Position numbers and translations under genes: made by a program. From Gracilaria gracilis (taxonomy: Eukaryota; Rhodophyta; Florideophyceae; Gracilariales; Gracilariaceae): a stretch of 64,000 nt of DNA. Within the stretch, counting starts at the first letter, position 1. Each line of letters starts with the position of its first letter. The stretch spans positions 62,001 to 126,000 of the forward strand of contig JARGSG010000032.1 in NCBI GenBank assembly GCA_030374805.1, given 5' to 3'. Of this stretch, positions 35,770-48,189 are shown in pieces. Under the pieces are notes generated by a model, which ran no database searches, was not told the DNA's origin, and worked only from the letters and a program-made list of their open reading frames with translations.

Positions 35770-38700
35770 GCAGAGATATCATATCAATATCCAAACTGTA
35801 TCACAGATTTCCACTGGGGCACAAAGTGCACATACGACGACGAATCTTACGGCGAAGCCAAGTGCACGCGGTTCTCCGATGATTGCAGTTCAGTTTCTCT
35901 AACTAGTTTGAAGGCCTCAACTTGCGCCACGCGCAGCGCTTTAAGGGCAACACCGATAGGGAAGGGACGCGCTCCCGCGATTGTAAAGCGATTTCAACCA
36001 GTAAAACGGGTCACACCTGAACCCCACGTTCCATGCCACGGACGGACTGACATTGTACCTGTAAATAGATACACGTGCCGTGCCCGCGCAATGAAGGACA
36101 CAATCTTTGAGCATGTGCTAACGCAGCAACGAGCACTTTGCCACTTATTCGGCCCCTATTTACACTTCCATTCGACCTCCGGCCAAGTCTGCAACACGTA
36201 TTTTGCTGTAACGTCCTTACGTTTTTCGGCGGCCTCTAGAAGTACGTCAAGCGCCTTGTGAAGAAAGTGCTCCGCGCGCGTGTGATTAACATTACGTGGC
36301 CCGTGTGCGTGCTCGCCGTACCATACTATGTAAATTAATTTCGATGGCGAGGTAAACGTGCATATCGTGCTCAATACGACCAATAAAAACCCACCATTTT
36401 TGAAAGCTACGCCCACTAACCACTGCGAGCTCGGCGAAGCCGGCTTCGACCACTCTCGGTATCGAGCATGGAGTGCAAATGGTTCTCGCACCCGACTCTG
36501 ATCATTTGCATTTACACGTCGCAAAACCTTATTGTGAAAAGGCTGCCTACTTCGCTGACCCGTATCTCAGATTAACGGCGCGCTTTTGCATTTTGAGATA
36601 GGTAACTATGCGCCATTCTGTTGGTAGGAGGAAAAGAAATTCTGGAAATGTGCGTGGCACTGACGGGGCGCGTGTCCGATGCCAAAGTTGGATACAAATG
36701 CGCTGCACAAAAGGCATGGGGCAGATGCGTTGTGAACGAAAGAGCCATGTGCATGACGTGTACAGGTGATGCCCAGTTAGAGGCGTATTTAAGAAGGTGG
36801 CAGAACTAGATCAAGCGAAATCAATGGGACCTCAGTTCAACCAGCGGCGGCCCCGAGTGTAACGGAACGGATCAAGTGCGTCGCTGTATGGTGCTTCTGC
36901 CACGTCAACCTGGAATTGGGTTTTATATAATTTGTGTCAATTGCCTATAGAAAGTAGAATGTCGTGCACAATTTGTAGAGGCGTTTGACCCCAGACGTGC
37001 TGTGCATGCATATGCTGGATGAGATGGATTTCGTTCTCCCCTGGAGGTTCAGTCATTCTCCATGATGGTGTGGGTGGCGTGCGCGGCGCTGCGCTCAAGC
37101 AGAGCAGCGGTGCAGTGTTCTTCACGTGCTAACCTGCTATTCGTGTCTGTTGTCTGCCAGGAGGTTGTCTGTTTACTAGCGGGAGGGGAAAAGGCTGGCC
37201 ATTTGTCGCCACAAGAATTACAATGGGTCAGTGGAGTCCTAGTTGCGGTTGTGTGACTCAATTATATTGCGACGTGGTCTGGATGGGAATAGGTCACTCG
37301 TCATATCTACTGCATCGCCTTTTTTTGATGCTGCGGGGGTGCCGTATATCCGAGCGTGGCGTTAGGCTAATCGATCGTCGCACAGTGGCGTACAGCCGCC
37401 ATGGGGGTGATCCCGTCTCACTGTTTGTGTTTCGCATAGTCACATTATGTCCCATCTGCACCTGCTCTTTTGTGCTTTGCAGTCATCGATATGCTGGCTC
37501 TTCTTGGTGTAGTGCGGTATAAATCGTAGTTGTGCCAGTTCAGCGTGGGTTCGCTTGGGTATGCAACCTTCCACTAATCTGGTGGTCTCTGTCCGTGCTG
37601 CAAGGTGGGGTTTGGGATTTTGGGTGGCGACGGTGGCGTGGTCCGATTCGCGCAAGGCTGTCAGTCTGTGTCATTTGGGGTTTTATCGGTGTGCGTCCAA
37701 CGTGGGGGGTGTGGCGTTGTGATACCTCACCACCGGTGATATATGTACGGACCATGTGCTCCTTATTGTTAAGACAGGTGGCTGTGGTGACGCCTGGGTT
37801 GTATGCGTTGCTGTTATACGGATTTGTGTGAGCAGGGGCGAAATGCGCCCTTTTGTGTTGTAGGCCCCATGCGATGGTGGGTTGTGGCCACGAAATCAGT
37901 GCTACAGGCTTCACTGGATTCAATAGGTGCGCTCGCAGCTGATCTGTGCATCGTCATGGTGGCTTGGTTTGTCGCGTGCCTCGTTTTTCGTTGCGTACAG
38001 TTACACCGTGAATAGCTGCGTGGCACTCGTTGCGTCCTCATCTAATACAGCTGCATGAACTGCGTGCGGCGAGTGGCACGTCGACACCGTGTCCGTTGGG
38101 AGGCTGCACATTCACATCGTTGCGGTGCGACGGGCGCACGTTGCGTTTTCTAACACTTGTGAAAACCCAATCGTCTTATCGAAACCTTGACTGCTCCCAT
38201 GTTTACATCCTTCAGGTTTTTTTGGTGGGCCAGAGGAGGCCCAGCATCTTTTCATCTTGCACATTCCGCAGCAGTTCTACCTGGAAATGAGTGTAGCGCT
38301 CGACCAGCGAATGAGAATTTGCGGCTTGAAACTGGCCAGGAGCACCGCAGATTATCTGGGTAGCAAAGGCAGCATGTTTTGCATCGAGGCGCGGTATGCA
38401 ATGATCGGCGGGGATCTCACGTAGCGTGGGAAGCGCGCGTCGACGTGGGAGAGGACCGAGGGGGAATGAGTATCAGACGGGGGCTATTAGGAGACGGTTG
38501 GGCAGTGCGGCAAAAGCAGTGTAGCAGACAGCAGAAATTAATGAGGCTGTAGGACGACAAACGTACGTCTAATACGGAGAGCGAGGGTTGTCAAAGATAC
38601 GAATGGCAAAAGAAAAGTTTATCTATTCATGGAGAACCTAGAGAGATGTTCAGATGGGGAGCATACAACTCGTGCCATACGACCATGCGGCCGCCAATGT

Positions 38701-39940
38701 GATAGCGTACAGCGCCCCGGGTGCGCAGCGGCTCGCAGGGGCGCTGGAGATGTCAAAAAGAAACAGCAGGGAGGCCTGGCACGCAAACAGAGGCCCTCGA
38801 ACCACGAGCGCCGCTCTGACCGAGCACATGAACCACCCCCATTGCGTTCGCCGGGCGTCCACGAGCTGCCAGGTTTTCCCTCCGCTTCAGGCAGAGTGCG
38901 CCGAAGCCGCCCTTTCATGAGCTGTTGTTCCTTGCGCTGCATCATCTGCACTCTTAGCACGACCACCGCTTCTCTGATGCCACCTTGCACGCGCTACGGC
39001 ATGGCTTAAAGTCACTGCAACAGCTGCAGCAGATAGGGACCGCCATGGATGGTATCGTTACCACTCACATACTGGGTGTGTACCAATCGCCTCGGTCACA
39101 TTCACCGTTCGTTTCTGCAAGGCTTGGTGCCCCAGTAGTCTCACTCACACAGCGCGCGTCGCGATACTCTGCATACCAGCGCATGCCGCTGAACAGATTG
39201 GTGTACTTTCTCGCGCGTGGTTTCTCAACGGAGCAAATGAGAATGGGCGGGGCGAAGCCCTTGAGTGGCGCGCTGCTAATGGGCACAATCCCTGCGCGCT
39301 TCGCGCGGCGCGCCACCAAACCCGAGGTGCGACAGCGTGGCAACCGCGAGAGGCTCCATATCGCCGCCGGCGAGCGCCGTTGCACCGACGGTGGCGTGAT
39401 GCAAGAGATGCGCATGCCATTGAGACGCGAGCGCATGTAACACCATCGCAGTGCCTTGTGCAAGCGTGTAGGGCCACGCTAAATGCTGCGGCTGCGATTG
39501 CGGGGGCAGCAGCTGCTGCTTTGAAGGCAGAAGTGGGCAGAGCGATGGTGAGGGCGTTGGCAGTGGCGGCAACTGCGATGGTCTTACGCGACGAGTCAGG
39601 CGTGCACAACGCCCGGCGATGAAAAGGCGACGGGCATGAGCGTCTGTGGAGGCAAAGACGTCGCACGGGCAACAGCAGAAGCGCAGGCCGTTGAAGGCTC
39701 AGGTGGCGTGGCATTGCTTCTTGCTCCACGCGACGCAGGACAAGGGCGGCCGTCAAAGCGCGGCTGCAACACCCGCGCCTCGACAGGTCAAGATTGCGCG
39801 TGCGCACGCGCATATAGCGCAAGTAAAAGCGCTCGCGCGCCATACTGTAGCATCGACCATCAGAAATAGACAGTCTCATTTCACCCTGCATATCTCAACC
39901 ACAAGCAGTATCTTTTCTTCCAATTCTTCGAACACTTCAT
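35770..39940. other. GC-richer region with no assignable gene
   Basis: Composition becomes GC-rich from about 37 to 39.9 kb. Overlapping open frames on both strands are mostly Ala/Arg/Pro-biased composition effects. A minus-strand frame at 39572-39276 (KQQLLPPQSQPQHLAWPYTL) and one at 36524-36156 look somewhat protein-like. Neither has a known domain. No RNA gene was recognised. Confidence 0.3.
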
Positions 39941-39945
39941 GAGCA

Positions 39946-41873
39946 ATGGTGAGCGAAAACGAAACAGTGCATTATTCCACAAAAGCTGAAGCGTCCGAAC
40001 GAAAAACTCAGCCACCTTCTCAACTAACAACAAACCAGCCAGTGTTCTCGCCTGCGCACATCCCAATGGCACCTGTAGTGCTCAACCAATAGATCCGCAA
40101 CACCGCCCGCTGTACATCTCGGTACCTCGGAGCAGGAATCAAACTCGTTAACGATGGGTACATTTTCCGAGATGCAGCTGAAGAGTAAAATCTGTCCCCT
40201 TCTACACTCCATTACTATTACCAGAAGGTCACCTGATAGACTGTAGTACGAGCAAATTCGAGGCTTTCCCGTACCGCCGACGAAGAAACTAGCATTTTAG
40301 ATGTGCTTCTCGATCACAGGCGAAGAGGTCGGGCTCTTTGCATAAAAGGCCTTAAGGATTGCGTAGAAATTCTTGTGGCATACCTTTCTGCCTATCGTCT
40401 TGAACGTCTCAGATTCAAAAATGGCCGACCTGGGCGCCGCTTCTGCAGTCTATTTGAGGTTCGGCATTTCGATCGCATTATATTGAAGAAACCATCACGC
40501 CAAGAGGCAGAAAGATTCAAAGCAACTAATGCAAAAGTGTTGGTTTACAATATGACGCCCATACAAAATATATAACCTACCGCAATATCCCGCCATCCAG
40601 TATTCGTAACGTAGATGAAACAGGCTTCTCCCCGCTCTAAGAGAATCGCACTAGGAATCTGAAGCCACGATATTACGCAAAAGGTCAGAAGTCGTTCTCG
40701 CCAAATGCTGCCATCAAAACTTTCAATCACTTCACTGTGCTCGGCACAGTTTTTGCCGATGGTCGCCTAGCTGTAACAGTAGTCGTGTTGCAGGGAACCA
40801 GACTACGAACAAGAGTAAGCCGAAGCACAGAAGTGCAAAACAAACTGCAGGGCAGCGTCGAGTATCTACCACCGAACTCGGTTGTGACAGCGCGCAAAGA
40901 TATCGCATCAATGGATTCAAAGAACTTTCTCCAATGGGCAAACAACTTTCTTAGAGACAAGAAATCGTGGCAACCGAATGGAGAACCCATGAGTTTTTTG
41001 GACAACAGACACTGGAGCCATATGTCCATTTCCGTTCTTGAACTTCTCTCTAAATCAAATGTGATCGGCTATGCCCTCCCTGCCCACACCAGTGGGACGA
41101 CAAAGCCTTTGGATGTTGGTGTATTTCCATAGTTAAAGCATCACCACCGAAACTGCTTTGACTTGGTCGAGCAAATTTGACGAAGAAGCGAAGGCCCTTT
41201 GGATGAGTTCGACGTTGCTCAAAATATTCACCACAGTTACAAGAAGATTTTTACGGTCAGCAACGTAACTTCAGGATTCGCAAAATGCAGCATATGGCTA
41301 CTGGACGATAGCCGACTCTTTGCGCGAGCACGGCCGTTCGGTTTCGAAGAGCCTAACCGCATCGTTACGCTAAAAGAAATGCTCGAAATGATCGACAAGC
41401 AAGAAGGTAAAAAAGACGATGAGATGATTAAGGACGTTCAAGTTCACCAGTTAGGGTTTTCAAACACATCATATGGCGCTGCTTTGTCCACCGATACGGT
41501 TTTGTCTTTGATGCAGCTGAGTGGCCAAGCACGAGAGCTTTTGAGGCAGAAAAGGTTGGCTACGGCGGCGGAAAAAGCTCGGGCGGGAGAAATTGAGAAA
41601 GAAAGACGTCAAGCCTTATGAGCTCATCCCGAGCGTGTGGATGGTTTGCGTCGTGCCCTAAATTATAGTGAAGCATTAGTTGGGTCACGGTCTTTGACGG
41701 TGCCACGAGCCATAGCGAGCTCTAGGGATGCCGTGGCGAAGCAGATGGCGGTTGTTCCGGAAGGATTAAAAATGGAGATCAAATGGGAGAATGGAGTAGA
41801 TCATTGCGGTGGAATGTACTGCTTTTCAGATGGTGATTTCTGTTTTGTTATTATAGTTTTGGGGTGTACTTAA
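39946..41873 (+). pseudogene. Pogo-like DDE transposase remnant
   Basis: The N-terminal psq-type HTH is read as LVNDGYIFRDAAEE and SPSTLHYYYQKV (about 40140-40233). A CENP-B/Tc5-like DNA-binding part follows (40303-40545, RIILKKPSRQEAERFKATNA). After a frameshift near 40550 comes the DDE domain: RNVDETGFSP (about 40596), FTVLGTVFADG (about 40730), DIASMDSKNFLQWANNFL (about 40900), FLDNRHWSHMS (about 40998) and ALPAHTSGTTKPLDVGVF (about 41075-41128). A long C-terminal tail follows to 41873. Frame-preserving stops: TAG 40090, TAA 40186, TGA 40234, TAA 40638, TAG 41130, a TGA near 41178 and TGA 41619. The three aspartate motifs are still readable, so decay is recent, mostly by nonsense change. 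It is distinct from the Tigger-type remnant at 23-24 kb. Confidence 0.75.
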
Positions 41874-42368
41874 GATACATATTCGCGTTTCTGTGTATTT
41901 AGCGTTTTACATGTGGATAAAATATCTTACTCTGCTTTCCAGCCTTTTTTCTATGTTCTCATCTCCTTGGTGGATAGTGGACTCCGCGACTGGGTAAGCC
42001 ACAACGAATAGGCGATATTGGCTCATATGTTGTTGTAGGGGCGTTCTTGAGTCCCATACTGTTCAAGATTCAGAAACCCCACAGGACACACACCCATGCA
42101 CCGCTTGCGCCACCTAACCGCCACCGAACGCGCGCCCGACAACAAGCATCACCATGCGCACAGGTGTACAGATATTTTGCTTTACAAAATACAACCAAAC
42201 GAGAAATGAAGCCGACAGCTACATCGCCACCCCGTCCACGCCCCCATCTCTGCTGCCGCTGACGCCACCGACGCCACAACCGAGGCTTTACACCGCCAGC
42301 ACCACGGCGAAGTGGCGTTCTCTACGACGCGCCATCCAGTCAACGCACGCGTGGAGCGCCACTGTCTA

Positions 42369-42917
42369 TCACTGCCGCAAGCATTTTGCCGATAAGTCCG
42401 TGGGCCCCTCATTCTCCTGGTTCTCTCCCTCGGCCACCTCTGGGACCCCGTCCGTCTCATCCTCATTTTCGTCCTTCGTGTCTTCCTTCTCCTCGCCCAC
42501 CTCGTGACCACGCAGCCCCATGCCCTCCGCCTCCAGCACGGCACGGCAACCTCCTTAGAACACCAGGCGCAGTGACGTATACAGGTTTCAGTTCGGGCAA
42601 CGCAGCCATTCACGCGCTCCCTCACCCAGCCGCACTGCCTTCGGATTTTCCCTGTCGCGCGACCGGGTCATGATTTCTTCGTCGCTTTCGATAGCGCTGC
42701 CGTCCTCCACATCGCCGCCGCTGTCGTTATTACACCCTCTTCCACCACCCGCACTTATACTGCCGCTGCTACCACCAGTGCCGCTGCCGCTGCCGTTTAC
42801 AATGTCGCCCTTCTCAAGTGTCTACTCGCCGTCGCTGGGTGGCCTGATTTCACCCAGCCCAAAGGGATCGCCCTCGTCGCGCACTATCGCCGGCACTACG
42901 ATGTTGCCATCCCCAAT
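42369..42917 (-). pseudogene. Acidic low-complexity coding remnant, unknown
   Basis: One minus-strand frame stays protein-like for about 180 codons despite in-frame stops. It reads EIRPPSDGE-stop, a Gly/Ser run, DGSAIESDEEIMTRSRDREN, PN-stop, then HEVGEEKEDTKDENEDE and GVPEVAEGENQENEGPTDLS before TGA-TAG at 42366-42371. Strong Asp/Glu bias suggests a nuclear protein tail. It could be a separate gene or lie downstream of the RWP-RK remnant on the same strand. No family was recognised. Confidence 0.4.
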
Positions 42918-43900
42918 GTTTCGTCTTTACCAATTATGTTCAACCTTACTATCCGACTCCATCACTGCATTTTTCCCTTCTTAGCTGCTGCTGCAACCTC
43001 ATTCACACCGCATCTCCAGACCAGGCGAGTGCGCCTGTGTCCCGGCTGCGCCGGCGGCACTAACGTATGCCTTCCTTTCCTGCGCGTCCTCTCGCTTCAC
43101 CCGGTCGCTGCCAACCGCGCTCTGCCTGTTACCATTGGTCTTTCAGCTCCATTGCGACAAACCATTGCCGCCGTCTTTGAGTCTTGCCTTGCCACTGTCC
43201 CGTTCGCTCACTCCATGAGCTCGCGCGCGCTTGTTACTACTACAACTGCCCGTCCCACACGTCTTGCTCCCAAGCTGATTTCGCACATCATCCTGTCCAC
43301 TCACGCTCTTACCCGAGCTATAATCGGGTTGCATTCCGTGAGCGCCAGGTACCTGTGTCTCATCTGTGTGCAAACACGCTTGATTTCCCTTCTCCTAGTT
43401 GATAATATCCGAGCCCTTCACCATGTCAGCCATTGAATATGCCACTCGTCTAGTCTGAGTATATCCATTCTGAATCCGTTCATTCTTCCGGCTACTTCGC
43501 CCGAGCCTCGAGTGCACCCAATCTTTTGGTTTATTCTCCGCCGATGCGCACTCTCACTCCAGTGTGAATATGCTCCTATTCACTTCCATTGATCTCATCG
43601 GTACCACATGACAGCGTCTTTCCACTCGCATTCTTCATCGCATTTCCACCGCTGTCAGCAAATTGATGGTGATAGTGGTGTTAGTGGTTACTCTGATTGT
43701 ACTTGTCCACGATACAAGGCTCGTTGGAGTGAGCCACTTAAGTCCACATCTGTTTCAGCTAAGATGTATGCGTGCCGTTTTTACTTTTCTGCATGCAGAC
43801 CGTGCCTTCCATACTCTCCTGAATGTGAGCTCCAAAGCCGTTGTGCACCACTCCGTTGATCATTTGCCCTACGATGTTCAAATGCGAATGCGCATACTTT

Positions 43901-45262
43901 TCATACGGCGGGTGAACCACCGAACAGTTGGCGGTTGACTGTGCCATGCGACTGCAGGATGTTGGCAGCTGATCCATTCAATACATCGGGCGCGAAGTTA
44001 TTTGGTGGCGAATTGGAGCAATTGATTTTTGTTTCTGGCGCTATATTGACTGGCGGTGGCAGCGGCACAACCGTTTTGCTGTTGGCTGTGAAACCATGGT
44101 GATGCGGGTAAATATTTTTGATGAAATTTACTTGCAACATGTGATGAAACATGCCCGGTAGTGCTTTTGAGTACGGAAACGGCGATGAAAATGCATTCAC
44201 TAACAAAACGGCGCCGTAAAACGGCGGTGGCGCAGCCAACATAGGCGCGGACATTCTGGGCTGAGTGGCCGAAGGTATTACGGCGGGGTTTTGCGGCGCA
44301 CGCAGTATTGCCAGGTGGTATTTGTGCGAAGACTCTCCGTCGTTAACGTAACAATCATAACCGACTATGCCACACATGTATGACACGGATTGCAGGAAGG
44401 CAAGTGTGGCGAGATGATAAGCAAATATTTGCGCATGGTGCTGCGATTGATGTGGTTGAGTCTGTTACAGTTTGTGTGGTTGTGGCTGTCGTGATTTTGG
44501 CTGTTATGGTTATTGCTGTTGTGATTGCGGCTGTCGTGGTTGTGACTGTCGCAGTTCTGGCTGTTGTGGGTGCTGTTTCGATTGGTTGTGGTGTTGGTGG
44601 GGCACTTGATGTTTTGTCTGCTGCGCTGACGTAGGCATGGATAGACCGGAGTGTGTGGGGGGATGAGCTGGCGAACTGAGGTGACGCGACTGGTGCGTTG
44701 GCGAGTATTAGTGTTGGGACAGCGATAGATGAGAGCGTGAGCTCGGGTGGTGGTTACGATGTCAGCGCTATGCAAGGAGAATAGACCCATTCAAAAGATG
44801 TGATCCTTGTTCTGCCCTACGGAATGGATCTCGTGGCTTTAATGCTACTTTTCGGCGGCAGTGATTTTTTCGGTCTCCAACTCCTCCTTGAGCTTTTCGA
44901 GGCTCTTGATTGTTCGGTGCGGTCAGCGCTGAACGCAATCCTTGCGGCACTGCTTCTTGAGCGCGGTATCGCATACACCGAGCTGTTTGGTTGCGTTGTT
45001 AATGGGCAGGTGAAATAATCGTGACAGGTCATGGAAGGTGAGCTTGCGACCACAAATGGCCTCCTTCGCTACATCACCCATTGCCCGACTATCAACAGTG
45101 CCGGGTTCAGCACAGCCACCAACTGCCATCTTTTCCGCAGCTGCCGTTTCAGTAACTGTGGCTTCTGCTTCAACCCCACAGTTTTCTGGTGCAGAACCTC
45201 ATCTCAATCCGTTGGAGCACCTCCAGACCCTTCTCGAAATGATGCGGCTCATAGCATGGTGA
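43901..45262 (-). pseudogene. Decayed RWP-RK transcription factor gene
   Basis: On the minus strand, frame 45129 to 44923 and beyond carries a near-complete RWP-RK domain: LTFHDLSRLFHLPINNATKQ, LGVCDTALKKQCRKDCVQR, then a TGA, then PHRTIKSLEKLKEELETEK in the same frame. In this family the residue at the stop is the tryptophan of the R-W-P-x-R/K-K-I signature, so TGG has become TGA (44925-44923). Downstream, in a shifted frame, are a Gln/Pro-rich region and a long tail (MCGIVGYDCYVNDGESSHKY and onward, 44386-43901). RWP-RK proteins are DNA-binding regulators of nitrogen responses and sexual development in green plants and algae. The function of this copy is unknown and it is not expressible as a full protein. 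Confidence 0.7.
44465..44590. repeat. Degenerate 9-base tandem repeat (Gln/Pro or Asn/His codons on minus strand)
   Basis: Repeated GGCTGT/GTGGTTGTG-like units on the plus strand. On the minus strand they give Q-P-Q-S-Q or N-H-N-S-Q stretches depending on frame. The repeat lies in the Gln-rich part of the RWP-RK remnant and may be where its frame was lost. Confidence 0.6.
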
Positions 45263-45552
45263 GCAACACCCCAACGTACGAAGTTTTTAGTGTATTTTCC
45301 AATGCGATTGCAACTGGTTTGGTCGTGAGCGGTACTGATTGCGTTGCTCACGTTAACGCTATTGAAAAGCGTCAGTCAGAAGACTCGGTTTTACAACGCC
45401 TGAAATTGCGCACATCGTTGACATGTCACCTCATATTAATCAGTCAAGTTCTGTTCTCCCGAAATTGAATCACAATAGTCTCCGCTTGTCGAGAAGGTAC
45501 CGCTAGAATATGAAGCCGAACGAAAGCTAGGCTCCTTTGGCTCGCGGCAGAG

Positions 45553-47890
45553 ATGCATCTGTTGAGGGTACGAGATCGTGGAGGTATAATGTCCTCGCCT
45601 GTCGATCTCAAGTACAAGCGGATGTTCCAAGTACGCTCAGCAGGAGAGCTTCTGGTTCAGCTTGCGGAAGTGTTGTACCAAGGATGCTCCGTTCAGTGTT
45701 TCCAGTGTCCGTGTGAGCTGTTCTTTGTTCTCATGATAATTCCTACCTCTTGACCGCAACATCGGATGCTAAACTACGTAACTGGCATTCCGCAACTAGC
45801 CAGCGTGCTTGTGTTTGGCACGCACATGGGGGGGAAACCTTTGTCATGGGTTGTCATCCCCTCAAAAGGCGAATATTGCTTTCAGGTGTATACGATGGCC
45901 AGGTAATTTTGTGGGATGTTAAGACTGGTGCTCAACTGCGTTCGTTCTCAATTGCCGAGCAAATGATACCAGAACCATCTCATGGTGGTCTACCTGTGCC
46001 AATAAGAGCGCCAAAAATCATTAGTGGACAGTTCTCAGCACATGTTTTGAGTTTTGTAGCCGCGGATACTTCGAAAGCAATCAACTCACTTGGCATTGAC
46101 TCCGATGAGGCAACTGCACTGGCACCTGAAGAGCAATTTTTGCAACCAATTGTACTCCGTTTCGAAGGGATTCAGAAGAGCGGGAAGGGGATGAGAACAC
46201 AGGCGTTCTGCTTCACTTATCACCGAACAAAAGATTCTGTGATAACAAGCTGCGACCACATCCCCCGGGATTACAACAGAAAACTTCTCATTTAGTCTTT
46301 CTTTGCGGTGATATCCAGGAAATACCCAGTAATGACGATCAGGAGGCCGCTGTAACGCTTGAGGCAACGAGTTATACTCCGAAAGAACCAGGAGAAGGAA
46401 GAGAGGTGGTTGTTGAAATACGCAAAACCCACGCGATGTCGAATTATAATTTTGAACGAGCACGAATGGCTATGGAGAATATGGATGGACCCTTGCGCGT
46501 TCCTCTCCCTGATTCTAAAGCTCCTGACTACTGCTAGGGCTCAGATGAACATATATGACGGGGATTTCTACGTGTATGATGACTCAGAATCTTCTTTCTC
46601 ATCTGACCATTACGAAGAAGAGGACGTTTTTGATGAGCAAGCGCATGAACATGATAAAAATGATGAAGAGAATGAAATAAGACCCGGCTGCAAACAGAAG
46701 CGGAGAACATCGGCGAAGGGGAGCAGAAGAGAATCCGTTGAACATATTAGACATCATTCAAGATGAGCAGTTTGAAAGCGAAGTGAATCTTCCCATGGCA
46801 GGAGGAAAATTTTGAGTTGTCGAGAGAATGATCAGATGTGAGGTAGCAAAAGAACTGGGGTCGAGGTTTTCAGTAATGTATATGGTACCAATCATTTAAA
46901 TCCTGACGGTGAGCGAACTCAGTTGATGCTGGTAGCGGTAAGATACCTGTGAAACCACCGAAAATCAGCGAGGGACTTGAAGATCAAGAATTATTGAAGA
47001 ACTCTCCACAAAAAGGAAGAATCTCATTCATTACAAGTTCTCCTGTAGAATATGAGTTCTGGCTCAACGCCAATCAGAGCATCCGCTCACAATAAAAAAA
47101 GAGCAATACGTATAGGCACTGGAAACATTGCATCCCAGGCAATACGATTTCAGACACCATCTGCAAGAATAGGGGTGTCGAGAGAAGGCCACCGTCTTAC
47201 TGCTATAGATTAGGCAGTACACTCCGACATGGGGGCGTTATGTCAAGAGAGCAATCACTTCAGAAGAGCTCAGAGTTTTGGTTCGCATTTTGTACGCGTG
47301 AACCAAACAGAAGCTGGAGGTCATGTGGTATCGCAAGTTTCACTGAATCCGTCTTTTACGAGTAAAAGAGTTTACATGAAGAGGGCCGATGAAGCTGTTT
47401 TCAAGCCTATCGATTCGACTTTCAAAACCTTCTCGCACCGAAAGGGAGAAACATAGGTTCTCGAAAAGATAAGAAGAGACATCCAAATGGGAACTTGAAG
47501 CCGAAGACCAAAGTGATTCTTAGGTTGGATCGCCAATCTCCCCCGCGATGTCACCCAGGACAATCTAATGCTCTCGTTCTCTCGAATTTTCTGTTTACGC
47601 TCCAGAATATCTTGTTTTGATTAGCCGTGTTGATGCTGCTCCAAGCCGCACGTGGAAACCTTCATATCGTTTTCGAATTCTATTCTCACACAAAAAGAGA
47701 GTATGGCAGTATTAAAATGAAAAGGAGAGATCTGTGAAGTCCACTATCCGCACCACAATGTAAAATCGATCAAAGTTGAGTACGATAATGAAATTGATCT
47801 GGAGAAAGAAAAGGTAGGCCTTGTGTCTCCATGGGGGTTCGAAACGCTCGATTTGCTGAAAGGCTTAAATTCTATTCAATGTCAATAAGA
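45553..47890 (+). pseudogene. Decayed WD40/BRWD(PHIP)-like gene
   Basis: WD40 repeats read clearly at 45735-45960: NSYLLTATSDAKLRNWHSAT, HAHGGETFVMGCHPLKRRIL and LSGVYDGQVILWDVKTGAQL. ISGQFSAHVLSFVAADTSK follows. A one-base slip in the T5 run at 46137-46141 moves the frame to FATNCTPFRRDSEE, LHLSPNKRFCDNKLRPHPPG and beyond, until TAG 46535-46537. A third frame gives an acidic stretch (YVYDDSESSFSSDHYEEEDV, about 46570-46640) and a basic tail. Near 47725-47880 one more frame has VSPWGFETL, similar to the SPW motif before the bromodomains of BRWD/PHIP proteins. Those are chromatin-associated substrate receptors of Cul4 ligases. The WD40 call is good; the BRWD call is moderate. Bromodomain-like remnants may extend to about 48.2 kb. 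Confidence 0.6.
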
Positions 47891-48189
47891 AAGTACAACG
47901 TAAGCTACCAGATCAGAGCCTGGTTTCTTGACAGTCATTGCGCTACAATTAGAAGTGGTGAAGCAGAGTGAACCAGACTTTCGAGCTCAACTATTATGGT
48001 TGGAGCCACCCTTATCTCCTCCTTCAGTTCCTCGTTCCTGTTGACTATTACTTGTACCAGGGATCTCAATACTGCCCTTCTTAATTTCTTCACCACGTAT
48101 TACCGGCATTATACTGCATTTTTTGGAGGCATTGTTGCTCAAGAACAAAGTGATTCCTTGTCATTGGTCGAAATCTGAAACAGAACGAC

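Noticed and set aside
39145-39891. 248-residue minus-strand frame
   Set aside because: Arg/Ala/Cys-rich with competing frames on both strands in GC-rich DNA; no recognisable domain.
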